28,082 bases of DNA from an uncultured Eubacteriales bacterium (GTDB taxonomy: Bacteria > Bacillota > Clostridia > Oscillospirales > Oscillospiraceae), in NCBI GenBank assembly GCA_900546915.1, contig UREY01000027.1, positions 1-28,082 of the forward strand, given 5' to 3'. Positions 7,953-14,714 of the stretch are shown here, piece after piece. Under the pieces are notes generated by a model. The model made no database searches. It had not been told where the DNA came from and saw nothing but the letters and a program-made list of their open reading frames with translations. Each line of letters starts with the position of its first letter. The first letter of the stretch is position 1. Position numbers and translations under genes: made by a program.

Positions 7953-10130
7953 ATGAAAATCATCAAGCGCAACGGCGCGGAGGCCGTTTTCGACATTTCA
8001 AAAATAGAGTCCGCCGTCACAAGAGCCAACGCCGCAGTGGCGGAGCAGTACCGGATGACCCAGACCCAAATCAGCCGCATTGCCGAGAGCGTGGCCCTGA
8101 GCTGCCAGGAGCTTGGCCGCAGTCCCGCCGTGGAGGAGATTCAGGATCTGGTGGAGAAGGCGATTATGGCCCACGGCGCCTTTGAAGTGGCCAAGCAGTA
8201 CATCACGTACCGCTATACCCGGAGCCTGATTCGGAAATCCAACACCACCGACGACCGGATTCTCTCCCTCATCGAGAGCAACAACGAGGAAGTCAAGCAG
8301 GAAAACGCCAACAAGAACCCCACCGTCAACGCCGTGCAGAGAGACTATATGGCCGGTGAGGTGTCCAAGGACATTACCCGCCGCCTTCTTTTGCCGAAGG
8401 AAATTGTGGAGGCCCATGAGGCGGGCATCATTCACTTCCATGATTCGGATTATTACGCCCAGCATATGCACAATTGCGACCTGGTGAATCTGGAGGATAT
8501 GCTGCAAAACGGCACGGTCATTTCCGGCACCATGATTGAAAAGCCCCATTCCTTCTCCACGGCCTGCAACATTGCCACCCAGATCATTGCCCAGGTGGCC
8601 TCCAACCAGTACGGCGGGCAGTCCATCAGCCTGACGCATCTGGCGCCCTTTGTCCAGGTGAGCCGGGAGAAGATCCGGGCCTCTGTCCAGCGGGAGCTCC
8701 GGGAGTTTGCGGTTGCGCCGGATCCGGAGACGGTCTCCCGGGTGGTGGAGGAGCGGCTGCGGGAGGAAATCCGCCGGGGCGTTCAGACCATTCAGTACCA
8801 GGTGGTGACCTTGATGACCACCAACGGTCAGGCCCCGTTTATCACCGTGTTTATGTATCTGAATGAGGCCAAGAACGAGCAGGAGAAAAAGGACCTGGCG
8901 GTGATCATTGAGGAGATGCTCCTGCAGCGGTGCGAGGGCGTCAAGAACGAAAAGGGCGTCTGGATTACCCCCGCGTTCCCCAAGCTCATCTACGTCCTGG
9001 AGGAGGACAACGTCCGGGAGGGGACTCCTTACTGGTACCTGACCCGGCTGGCTGCCCGGTGCACCGCCAAGCGGATGGTGCCGGATTATATCTCCGAGAA
9101 GAAAATGCTGGAGCTGAAGGTGGACAAGAACGGCCGAGGCCACTGCTATACCTGCATGGGCTGCCGGTCCTTCCTGACGCCCTATGTGGACGAAAACGGA
9201 CAGCCCAAGTACTACGGCCGGTTTAATCAAGGCGTCGTCACCATCAACCTGGTGGATGTGGCCCTGTCCTCCGGCAGGGATGTCAAGAAGTTCTGGGAAA
9301 TTTTCGACCAGCGGCTGGAGCTGTGCCACCAGGCGCTGCTGTGCCGCCACAACCGGCTGAAGGGGACCCTTTCCGACGCCGCGCCCATTTTGTGGCAATA
9401 CGGCGCCCTGGCCCGGCTGGAAAAGGGCGAGCCCATAGACCGCCTCCTGTACGGCGGCTATTCCACCATTTCGTTGGGCTATGCCGGACTATACGAGTGC
9501 GTGAAGTACATGACCGGGCACTCTCACACAGAGCCGGAGGCGACGCCCTTTGCCCTAGAGGTGATGCAGCACATGAACGATGCCTGCGCCGGTTGGAAAA
9601 AGGAACACAACATCGACTTCAGCCTCTACGGCACGCCCCTGGAGTCCACAACCTATAAGTTTGCCAAGTGCCTCCAGCAGCGTTTCGGCAAGATCCCCGG
9701 CATCACCGACAAGAGCTACATCACCAACTCCTATCACGTCCACGTGACCGAGCCCATCGATGCGTTCACCAAGCTGGCCTTTGAGGCGCAGTTCCAACGG
9801 CTGAGTCCCGGCGGCGCCATCAGCTATGTGGAGGTGCCCAATATGCAGAACAACATCGACGCGGTGCTGGAGGTCATGCAGTTTATTTACGACAATATTA
9901 TGTATGCCGAGCTGAATACCAAGTCCGACTATTGCCAAGAGTGCGGCTTTGACGGGGAGATTGAGATTCAGGAGGACCCCGACGGGAAGCTGGTCTGGAC
10001 CTGCCCTCAATGCGGGAACCGGGATCAGAGCAAGATGAACGTGGCTCGCCGGACCTGCGGCTACATCGGAACCCAGTACTGGAACCAAGGCCGGACGCAG
10101 GAAATCCGGGACCGGGTGCTTCATCTGTAA
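7953..10130 (+). CDS. nrdD: Anaerobic (class III) ribonucleoside-triphosphate reductase
   Basis: 725 residues. It reduces ribonucleoside triphosphates to deoxyribonucleotides with a glycyl radical, under anaerobic conditions in the cytoplasm. The N-terminal ATP-cone (about 3-90, opening 'MKIIKRNGA') is the allosteric site. The catalytic barrel contains 'HNCDLVNLEDML' and 'CYTCMGCRSF'. A C-terminal zinc site uses Cys661/Cys664 and Cys684/Cys687 ('CQEC', 'CPQC'). The radical loop 'RRTCGYIGTQYW' places the radical on Gly703. The ribosome site is AAGGAGAGGAG. The radical needs the activase NrdG, which usually lies next to nrdD but is absent here: downstream are a repeat element and an opposing gene. 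The gene stands alone with its own promoter and a possible NrdR operator. Confidence 0.97.
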   Translation: MKIIKRNGAEAVFDISKIESAVTRANAAVAEQYRMTQTQISRIAESVALSCQELGRSPAVEEIQDLVEKAIMAHGAFEVAKQYITYRYTRSLIRKSNTTDDRILSLIESNNEEVKQENANKNPTVNAVQRDYMAGEVSKDITRRLLLPKEIVEAHEAGIIHFHDSDYYAQHMHNCDLVNLEDMLQNGTVISGTMIEKPHSFSTACNIATQIIAQVASNQYGGQSISLTHLAPFVQVSREKIRASVQRELREFAVAPDPETVSRVVEERLREEIRRGVQTIQYQVVTLMTTNGQAPFITVFMYLNEAKNEQEKKDLAVIIEEMLLQRCEGVKNEKGVWITPAFPKLIYVLEEDNVREGTPYWYLTRLAARCTAKRMVPDYISEKKMLELKVDKNGRGHCYTCMGCRSFLTPYVDENGQPKYYGRFNQGVVTINLVDVALSSGRDVKKFWEIFDQRLELCHQALLCRHNRLKGTLSDAAPILWQYGALARLEKGEPIDRLLYGGYSTISLGYAGLYECVKYMTGHSHTEPEATPFALEVMQHMNDACAGWKKEHNIDFSLYGTPLESTTYKFAKCLQQRFGKIPGITDKSYITNSYHVHVTEPIDAFTKLAFEAQFQRLSPGGAISYVEVPNMQNNIDAVLEVMQFIYDNIMYAELNTKSDYCQECGFDGEIEIQEDPDGKLVWTCPQCGNRDQSKMNVARRTCGYIGTQYWNQGRTQEIRDRVLHL

Positions 10131-10166
10131 TGTGTAGCGTCACTATCGTTTTGCCGGAACCAGAAG

Positions 10167-10293
10167 ACGGGACGGTTGCAAAATAGACTTTTCAGAAATT
10201 CTACCTAATATTTTAGCGGGAGAAACCACGAGTTTTCGTGATTCCTCCCGCTATTTCTAACTTTTGGAGAGGGGGATTTTGCAACGTGCCCGT
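10167..10293. repeat. MITE-like 127-bp inverted-repeat element
   Basis: The ends ACGGGACGGTTGCAAAAT (10167-10184) and ATTTTGCAACGTGCCCGT (10276-10293) are inverted copies matching at 15 of 18 positions. The interior continues as an imperfect palindrome around a strong central hairpin (10214-10253). There is no coding capacity and no clear target duplication. It could be a miniature transposable element, a REP-like repeat, or an elaborate terminator. Only one copy is in this window, so its repetitive nature is inferred. Confidence 0.5.
10214..10258. terminator. Hairpin terminator between nrdD and the lipoprotein gene
   Basis: TAGCGGGAG (10214-10222) pairs perfectly with CTCCCGCTA (10245-10253). 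Inside it CACGA pairs with TCGTG across a TTTT-containing loop. TTTCT follows on the plus strand and a T/A-rich tract lies on the other side. It sits between convergent genes and may serve both. It is the core of the inverted-repeat element at 10167-10293. Confidence 0.7.
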
Positions 10294-10311
10294 AATTTAT
10301 ACTTTTGAAAA

Positions 10312-11085
10312 TTAGATGCCGCTTCCGGTAAACTGCAGGAACCGCAGCATGACGCCGGAGAAATGGACTTCATTGGCGGTTATGGATTCGTGTTTATCCC
10401 GGAGGAGGGCGTTGGCATCGTCCGACCAGGAGATTTCCGTCAGCGTCTCTTTCTCCAGCCATTCTGCTGTGACTTCTCTGGAAACGGGGTTGCTCTCGTT
10501 GTGCTCATAAAAGTCTAATAGGCGCGCTTGCGTCTCCGAATCCAGATATTCCGCCGGGGAGGCGTCTCCGGTCCAATACAGCCAATGGGCGCCGGGCTCT
10601 TTTTCATTCAGGGTGCTGCGCGTCAGCCGGCCGCCTATGAGGTGATAGACAGCCGGTTTGTCTTGGCTGCCGGGACCGTATTGCGCAATCATCCGGGCCT
10701 GGAGGGCGGCCATGTCCGTCCCGTCGGGGAAACAGAGCTGCACGTCGTAAAGACCGAACTGTTCCTCCCCGTCATATTGGTTGAAGGTAAACTTGGCATA
10801 GTGGGACGTTGCGCCCAGATAGTCCAAGTCCTGGGCGATCAGAACCCAGGTCCGTTCGTCGGCGGACGCTTCCTCAGGCGACGCTTCCGAGGTCGTCTCT
10901 TCGTTGTACAGGATTTGGCTGTCCTGGAGATCCAGAGCGTCCAGGACGGCCTGGGGCGTGCTGCCCCAAGGAGCGCCGGGAAATTCCAGAAGCGCCGCAT
11001 CGGAAGAGTCGCCCTGCCGGGCGCAGCCGGGCGCGGCGACCAAGGCCAAAATCAGAACCCATGCCGGTAATTTCAGTTTTTTCAT
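10312..11085 (-). CDS. Predicted lipoprotein of unknown function
   Basis: 257 residues. The N-terminus 'MKKLKLPAWVLILALV' followed by 'AAPGC' is a type II (lipoprotein) signal peptide with Cys21 as the likely lipidated residue, so the protein should sit on the outer face of the membrane. The ATG at 11085 is preferred to one at 11091 because GGAGGG directly abuts the latter and gives 6-nt spacing to the former. The mature part has an acidic Ser/Glu stretch near residue 65, then a mixed α/β body ('YAKFTFNQYDGEEQFGLYDVQLCFPDG', a β-strand-rich segment) and a Glu-rich C-terminus. I do not recognise the family. A promoter lies at 11241-11269, leaving a leader of about 150 nt. No neighbour suggests a role. 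Confidence 0.8.
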   Translation of the reverse strand: MKKLKLPAWVLILALVAAPGCARQGDSSDAALLEFPGAPWGSTPQAVLDALDLQDSQILYNEETTSEASPEEASADERTWVLIAQDLDYLGATSHYAKFTFNQYDGEEQFGLYDVQLCFPDGTDMAALQARMIAQYGPGSQDKPAVYHLIGGRLTRSTLNEKEPGAHWLYWTGDASPAEYLDSETQARLLDFYEHNESNPVSREVTAEWLEKETLTEISWSDDANALLRDKHESITANEVHFSGVMLRFLQFTGSGI

Positions 11086-11240
11086 GTTCATCCCTCCATA
11101 CACAGTCGTCTTCCCAAAATCCGGCGCCGTTTCCGTGCCGGGTTGCTGCTGCGGCCCAATTTTTGCAAGAGAACCGGGGGAGCTTACCGTACGGTATGCC
11201 TGTTTCCTCTGCAATCCATGCAGTCCTACACTTTGAAATT

Positions 11241-11269
11241 ATTTTATCGCAGAAAAGCTTGTGCGTCAA
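11241..11269 (-). promoter_or_regulatory. Promoter of the lipoprotein gene
   Basis: On the minus strand TTGACG (11264-11269) and TAAAAT (11241-11246) have a 17-bp spacer. The start point would be near 11234. In the rest of 11086-11378 I see only this leader and promoter. Confidence 0.65.
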
Positions 11270-11378
11270 GGACTTTGTTACATGTTACAAAAATAAATCG
11301 ATTCGGTCTTGCTCGATCGGCCTTCGGCGGGAACCTTTTTGAGGAACATGAAACCGAGTCGGCTGCCATTTGCGGCCC

Positions 11379-11406
11379 TTGACTTTTTGACCGGAGACGG
11401 TATAAT
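11379..11406 (+). promoter_or_regulatory. Promoter of the phosphoribosyltransferase gene
   Basis: TTGACT (11379-11384) and consensus TATAAT (11401-11406) are 16 bp apart. Transcription would start near 11413, at the foot of the attenuator-like leader. Confidence 0.65.
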
Positions 11407-11410
11407 AAGA

Positions 11411-11452
11411 TGTACGGTTTTGATTTTTTGGGCGTACAGCCCATATTTTTTT
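11411..11452 (+). promoter_or_regulatory. Attenuator-like leader before the phosphoribosyltransferase
   Basis: TGGGC (11429-11433) and GCCCA (11439-11443) form a short GC-rich hairpin followed by TATTTTTTT (to 11452), resembling a weak intrinsic terminator. The competing stem TGTACG (11411-11416) with CGTACA (11433-11438) uses the loop bases of the first, so only one can form. The leader is too short for a purine riboswitch. The predicted start point near 11413 clips the first bases of the upper stem, which weakens the idea. Confidence 0.35.
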
Positions 11453-11471
11453 GGAAAGAGGAGCGACGACT

Positions 11472-12026
11472 ATGGTATATCGCATGAAGATCGCCGGTCT
11501 GGAGCGGGATTTGCCCATCTGTAAGGTGGCGGAGGACCTGTACATCGGCGCTTTTGTCATTTTTGGCGATCAGGAGCTCACGGTGGCCGCTGCGGGGGAG
11601 CTGCTGAAGATTGCGCCTGCCTATGACTATCTCATCACGGCGGAGGCCAAGGGCATTCCCCTGATTCATGAGATGGCCCGGCAGCATGGGGATCGAAAAT
11701 ACATATTGGCCCGCAAGGGACCGAAGCTGTACATGACCGGCGTTTTTGAATCCACCGTGCACTCCATTACCACGGCCAAGGAGCAGCACCTGTACTTAGA
11801 CACAGCGGATGCGGCCCTTATGGACGGGAAGCGAATCCTCATTGTGGACGATGTGATTTCCACCGGCGAATCTCTGTCTGCTTTGGAGAATCTGGTGGAA
11901 AAAGCAGGCGGTACCATCGTCGGACGTATGGCCATTTTGGCCGAGGGCGACGCCCAGGACCGGGGGGATATTCTGTATCTGGAGAAGCTGCCTCTGTTCC
12001 ATGCGGACGGAACCGTTCGGGAGTAA
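11472..12026 (+). CDS. Adenine/xanthine-type phosphoribosyltransferase
   Basis: 184 residues. The PRPP-binding motif 'ILIVDDVISTGES' lies at residues 122-134, preceded by a flexible-loop region with 'RKGPKLYMTG' (81-90). This matches type I phosphoribosyltransferases of the Apt/Xpt group, which join a base to PRPP to make a nucleotide. The base cannot be told from sequence alone; the hydrophobic 'TAEAKGIPL' segment (57-65) is typical of the adenine/xanthine group. The ATG at 11472 is preferred over an upstream TTG because AGAGGAG lies 8 nt before it. It has its own promoter and attenuator-like leader and ends in a strong palindromic terminator. The likely role is purine salvage, or possibly a PRPP sensor. 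Confidence 0.85.
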   Translation: MVYRMKIAGLERDLPICKVAEDLYIGAFVIFGDQELTVAAAGELLKIAPAYDYLITAEAKGIPLIHEMARQHGDRKYILARKGPKLYMTGVFESTVHSITTAKEQHLYLDTADAALMDGKRILIVDDVISTGESLSALENLVEKAGGTIVGRMAILAEGDAQDRGDILYLEKLPLFHADGTVRE

Positions 12027-12042
12027 ACCAAGCCCTGGAAAC

Positions 12043-12087
12043 AAGCTGCTGCAGAGAAACGGCCGTTTCTCTGCAGCAGCTTTTTAT
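12043..12087. terminator. Perfect palindromic bidirectional terminator
   Basis: AAGCTGCTGCAGAGAAACGG (12043-12062) and its exact complement at 12063-12082 make a 20-bp perfect palindrome. It is followed on the plus strand by TTTTT and on the minus strand by TTGTTT. It separates convergent genes and its plus-strand T-run overlaps the stop codon of the minus-strand gene. Confidence 0.85.
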
Positions 12088-12548
12088 GGATTGCCGCCTG
12101 CCGCCGGAGGATGGTCTTGGATGTACCGGTCCAGGAGCGCGGCGGTGTCCCGGACAAACCGGGCGCAGGGACGGCTGTGATAAAACGCCTCGGTTCGCGG
12201 CGTCGGAACGGCGCTGCTGTCCGGGTTTTGGAGCAGCTCCCGGCAGACGATGGAGCCGTTTTGTTTTCGGAAAGCGGCGGCAAGCTCCTGGACCCGGGCG
12301 TAGTGGGCGGCTTTGACGGAATCGTCGCCCGGCTCCTCGTAGCCGTACAGCCACCCCAGGACCAGAAAGGCCCCGGACAGAGCGCCGCAGATCTCCCGCA
12401 TCCGGCCCACGCCGCCGCCGAAGGAAGAGGACAGCCGCATGGCCTCCGGGCGGGAGAGGCCCGTTACGTCGCAAAATGCGGTAAACACCGCCTGGGCGCA
12501 GTTGCAGCCCTCGTGGAATCTGGCATCGGCAATTTCACCGTGATTCAT
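12084..12548 (-). CDS. C_GCAxxG_C_C family protein (putative redox protein)
   Basis: 154 residues. The start at 12548 follows GGAGGAAAG and gives 'MNHGEIADARFHEGCNCAQA', the usual N-terminus of this family. The conserved cysteines are visible: 'GCNCAQ' (Cys15, Cys17), 'REICGALSG' (Cys54) after the glycine-rich 'FGGGVGRM', and two more in 'IVCREL' and 'RPCARF' towards the end. The spacing matches the family named for these cysteines. Members are small soluble proteins in anaerobes, thought to bind metal or act in redox steps; no reaction is firmly established. The gene is alone, convergent with the phosphoribosyltransferase and sharing its terminator. No clear promoter of its own was found. 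Confidence 0.85.
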   Translation of the reverse strand: MNHGEIADARFHEGCNCAQAVFTAFCDVTGLSRPEAMRLSSSFGGGVGRMREICGALSGAFLVLGWLYGYEEPGDDSVKAAHYARVQELAAAFRKQNGSIVCRELLQNPDSSAVPTPRTEAFYHSRPCARFVRDTAALLDRYIQDHPPAAGGNP

Positions 12549-12636
12549 CTGGCTTTCCTCCGGTATTTCAGAATCGGCGCCGCATAACGGCATCCTCACT
12601 ATACCACGCCCCCGGCAATTTCGCAAGGTTGTCCCG

Positions 12637-12664
12637 TTGACACGGGGGAAAAACCAGGTATACT
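12637..12664 (+). promoter_or_regulatory. Promoter of the degV-amidohydrolase unit
   Basis: TTGACA (12637-12642) is a perfect -35, with TATACT (12659-12664) after a 16-bp spacer. The leader to ATG 12706 is about 35 nt and carries an AAAGGTGAG ribosome site. Confidence 0.7.
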
Positions 12665-12705
12665 AAAAGAGGACTTGGAATTTTGCTGAAAGGTGAGGGA
12701 AAAAC

Positions 12706-13548
12706 ATGAAGGTGAAAGTAACTGCCGACAGCACCTGCGACCTGTCGCCGGAGCTTTTGGCGCGCTATGACGTGACCCTGGCTCCGCTGACCGTGATCAA
12801 GGACGGGCAGGCGTTTGCAGACGGCGTGACCATCACACCCCGGGATATTTTTATGCATGTGGCCGCCGGTGGGAGCTTGTGCTCCACGGCGGCCGTGAGC
12901 GTGGGAGAGTACCAAGCTCTTTTTTCCCGCTACGCCGGGTCCTGCGACGGATTGGTTCATATTACGATTGGCGGGGAGTTTTCCACTTGCTACCAAAACG
13001 CCTGCCTCGCCGCAGCGGAATTCCCCTATGTGCGTGTGGTGGATTCCCGCAACCTGTCCACAGGACAGGGGCATGTGGTCCTGGAGGCTTGCCGGTTGGG
13101 GGAGCGGTGCACCAGCCTGGACCAGCTCTGCCGGGAGCTGGAGGAGCTGACCGGCCGCGTGGAGGCCAGCTTTTTGCTGAGCCGGCTGGATTACATGGTC
13201 AAGGGCGGACGCTGCTCCGCCGTGACGGCTCTGGGGGCCAATCTTTTGAATTTAAAGCCGTGCATTGAGGTGCGGGACGGAAAAATGCAGGTGGTAAAGA
13301 AATATCGGGGTTCTTTTGCCAAATGCCTGGCCCATTATGTGAAGGACCGGCTGGACGGCCGTCCGGAGCTGCGGCGGGACCGGCTTTTTATCACCTATAC
13401 GCCGGTGGAACCGGATTGTCTGGAGGCGGTTCGGACTGCGGCGCAGCAATACGGCCATTTTCAGGAGGTCTATGAGACCTCTGCCGGCTGCACGGTCTCC
13501 TGTCACTGCGGCCCGGGGACTCTGGGCGTTCTGTTTATCCGGCAGTGA
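12706..13548 (+). CDS. DegV family (fatty-acid-binding) protein
   Basis: 280 residues, the usual length. The opening 'VTADSTCDLSPE' (about 5-16) and 'LSRLDYMVKGGRCS' (about 157-170) are hallmark segments of DegV proteins. Family members bind a fatty acid in a cleft between two domains; FakB proteins of this family present fatty acids to the kinase FakA for phospholipid synthesis. No FakA gene is in the window, so this copy cannot be assigned as FakB. There is no signal peptide, so it is cytoplasmic. The stop codon lies 14 nt before the next start, with GGGGAGG between them, so the two genes form an operon. Confidence 0.92.
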   Translation: MKVKVTADSTCDLSPELLARYDVTLAPLTVIKDGQAFADGVTITPRDIFMHVAAGGSLCSTAAVSVGEYQALFSRYAGSCDGLVHITIGGEFSTCYQNACLAAAEFPYVRVVDSRNLSTGQGHVVLEACRLGERCTSLDQLCRELEELTGRVEASFLLSRLDYMVKGGRCSAVTALGANLLNLKPCIEVRDGKMQVVKKYRGSFAKCLAHYVKDRLDGRPELRRDRLFITYTPVEPDCLEAVRTAAQQYGHFQEVYETSAGCTVSCHCGPGTLGVLFIRQ

Positions 13549-13562
13549 GGGGAGGCGATGGT

Positions 13563-14417
13563 ATGTACGCAGACTGCCACATCCATATGGTCTTGGACGG
13601 CGTTTACTACAAAGACGCCATTGCGGCCCATGGGGACGGCCCCCGGGAGGACCTGATTCGCCGCCGACTGGCGCGCTACCGGGAATTGGGCTTTGTGTAC
13701 CTGCGGGACGGCGGGGACCGCTGGGGGGTAGGACTCCGGGCCCGGGCGCTGGCGGCGGAGTACGGCATCACATACCGGACGCCGGTCTTTCCCATTTACA
13801 AGCGGGGCCATTACGGCGGCTTCATCGGCCGGGGCTTTGACAGCTGGGAGACGTACCGGGCGCTGATCCGAGCGGTGCGGGATGCCGGAGGGGATTTCAT
13901 CAAAATTATGATTTCCGGCCTGATGGATTTGAACCGGTTCGGCGTCCTCACGGAAGAACCCCTGGACGGGCAGGAGATTCGGATCATGATCGAAACGGCC
14001 CACCAGGCGGGCCTGGCGGTGATGGCCCATGCCAACGGCACGGATGCGGTTCTGGCTGCCGCAGCGGCCGGAGTGGACTCTGTGGAGCACGGGGCGTATT
14101 TGCATCGGGAGGCCTTGGCCGCGATGGCGGAGGCCGGTGTGATCTGGGTTCCCACCCTGGCCACCGTGGGGAATCTCCGGGGAACGGGCCGCTATCCGGA
14201 GGATGCGGTGCGCCGGATTCTGGCGGCCGCCCAGGAGCGTGTCTCTTGGTTTCACGATATGGGGGGCTTGGTGGCGCCGGGCTCCGACGCAGGCGCCTAC
14301 GCGGTGCCCCACGGGCAGGGGGGCCTGGACGAATACCGCCTTTTGACGGAAGCCCTGGGTCCCGCTGCCGCCGGGGCGCTGGAGGCGGGGATTTCTGCCC
14401 TTCGGAACAAATTTTAA
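13563..14417 (+). CDS. Amidohydrolase-family metal-dependent hydrolase
   Basis: 284 residues. The metal-ligand set of the amidohydrolase superfamily is seen in order: 'DCHIH' (His6, His8), Lys114 in 'FIKIM' as a candidate bridging carboxylated lysine, His156 in 'AHANG', His176 in 'VEHGAY', and Asp242 in 'PGSDAG'. The pattern resembles the imidazolonepropionase/prolidase-like branch, which hydrolyses C-N bonds in cyclic or peptide-like substrates. The substrate here is unknown. The ATG at 13563 is preferred to a GTG at 13545 because GGGGAGG lies 7 nt upstream and the HxH motif then starts near residue 6, as is usual. It is co-transcribed with the degV gene. At 284 residues it is shorter than most family members, mainly at the ends. 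Confidence 0.85.
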   Translation: MYADCHIHMVLDGVYYKDAIAAHGDGPREDLIRRRLARYRELGFVYLRDGGDRWGVGLRARALAAEYGITYRTPVFPIYKRGHYGGFIGRGFDSWETYRALIRAVRDAGGDFIKIMISGLMDLNRFGVLTEEPLDGQEIRIMIETAHQAGLAVMAHANGTDAVLAAAAAGVDSVEHGAYLHREALAAMAEAGVIWVPTLATVGNLRGTGRYPEDAVRRILAAAQERVSWFHDMGGLVAPGSDAGAYAVPHGQGGLDEYRLLTEALGPAAAGALEAGISALRNKF

Positions 14418-14582
14418 CGGCGCCCGCCTGGTCCGGTTGAGAAAGGGCAGGCAGGCGAGTTCCGGGCTGCTTCAGACGCAGAGGGCCGGTACGTTGTGCC
14501 GCCAGACCGGGCGAACCACCAGATACAGTAGCCTATCAAAAAACCTCCCGATTTTTTGTGGTTTCTTCTGAACCGGCCCGGG
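14418..14582. other. Intergenic region with weak hairpins, no gene seen
   Basis: Between the hydrolase gene and the dnaD promoter. An imperfect 10-bp hairpin pairs 14421-14430 with 14448-14457, without a T-run. CAAAAAA/TTTTTTG at about 14539-14560 could form an A-T stem. Either might act as a weak terminator. No convincing ORF or RNA gene is visible. Confidence 0.4.
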
Positions 14583-14611
14583 TTGTGTCTGGGGGCGGGG
14601 TGTGGTATAAT
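14583..14611 (+). promoter_or_regulatory. Promoter of the dnaD-dnaI operon
   Basis: TTGTGT (14583-14588) and consensus TATAAT (14606-14611) have a 17-bp spacer. The start point is near 14618, giving a leader of about 95 nt. Confidence 0.65.
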
Positions 14612-14659
14612 GAGGGAGAACAGGGGGAAACCTGCTGAAAGATCTGCTTTTTCGCCGCG

Positions 14660-14690
14660 TCATTCCTACCACCGGAATGACCGGTTTTTT
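14660..14690 (+). promoter_or_regulatory. Attenuator-like hairpins in the dnaD leader
   Basis: ACCGG (14671-14675) and CCGGT (14681-14685) form a GC stem with a 5-nt loop, followed by TTTTT: a short terminator-like hairpin. TCATTCC (14660-14666) can instead pair with GGAATGA (14674-14680), which would break that stem. The two are mutually exclusive, as in transcription attenuation. The GC stem is only 5 bp. Confidence 0.35.
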
Positions 14691-14714
14691 GCCGGATGGC
14701 CACGGAGGACTGCC

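Noticed and set aside
7998..9398. 466-codon minus-strand open frame opposite nrdD
   Set aside because: nrdD is unambiguous on the other strand and the antisense translation has no recognisable domain.
14556..14714. N-terminal extension of the DnaD-domain protein from an upstream start
   Set aside because: It would begin inside the promoter and cover the leader hairpins; the CGGAGGA-supported ATG at 14715 fits better.
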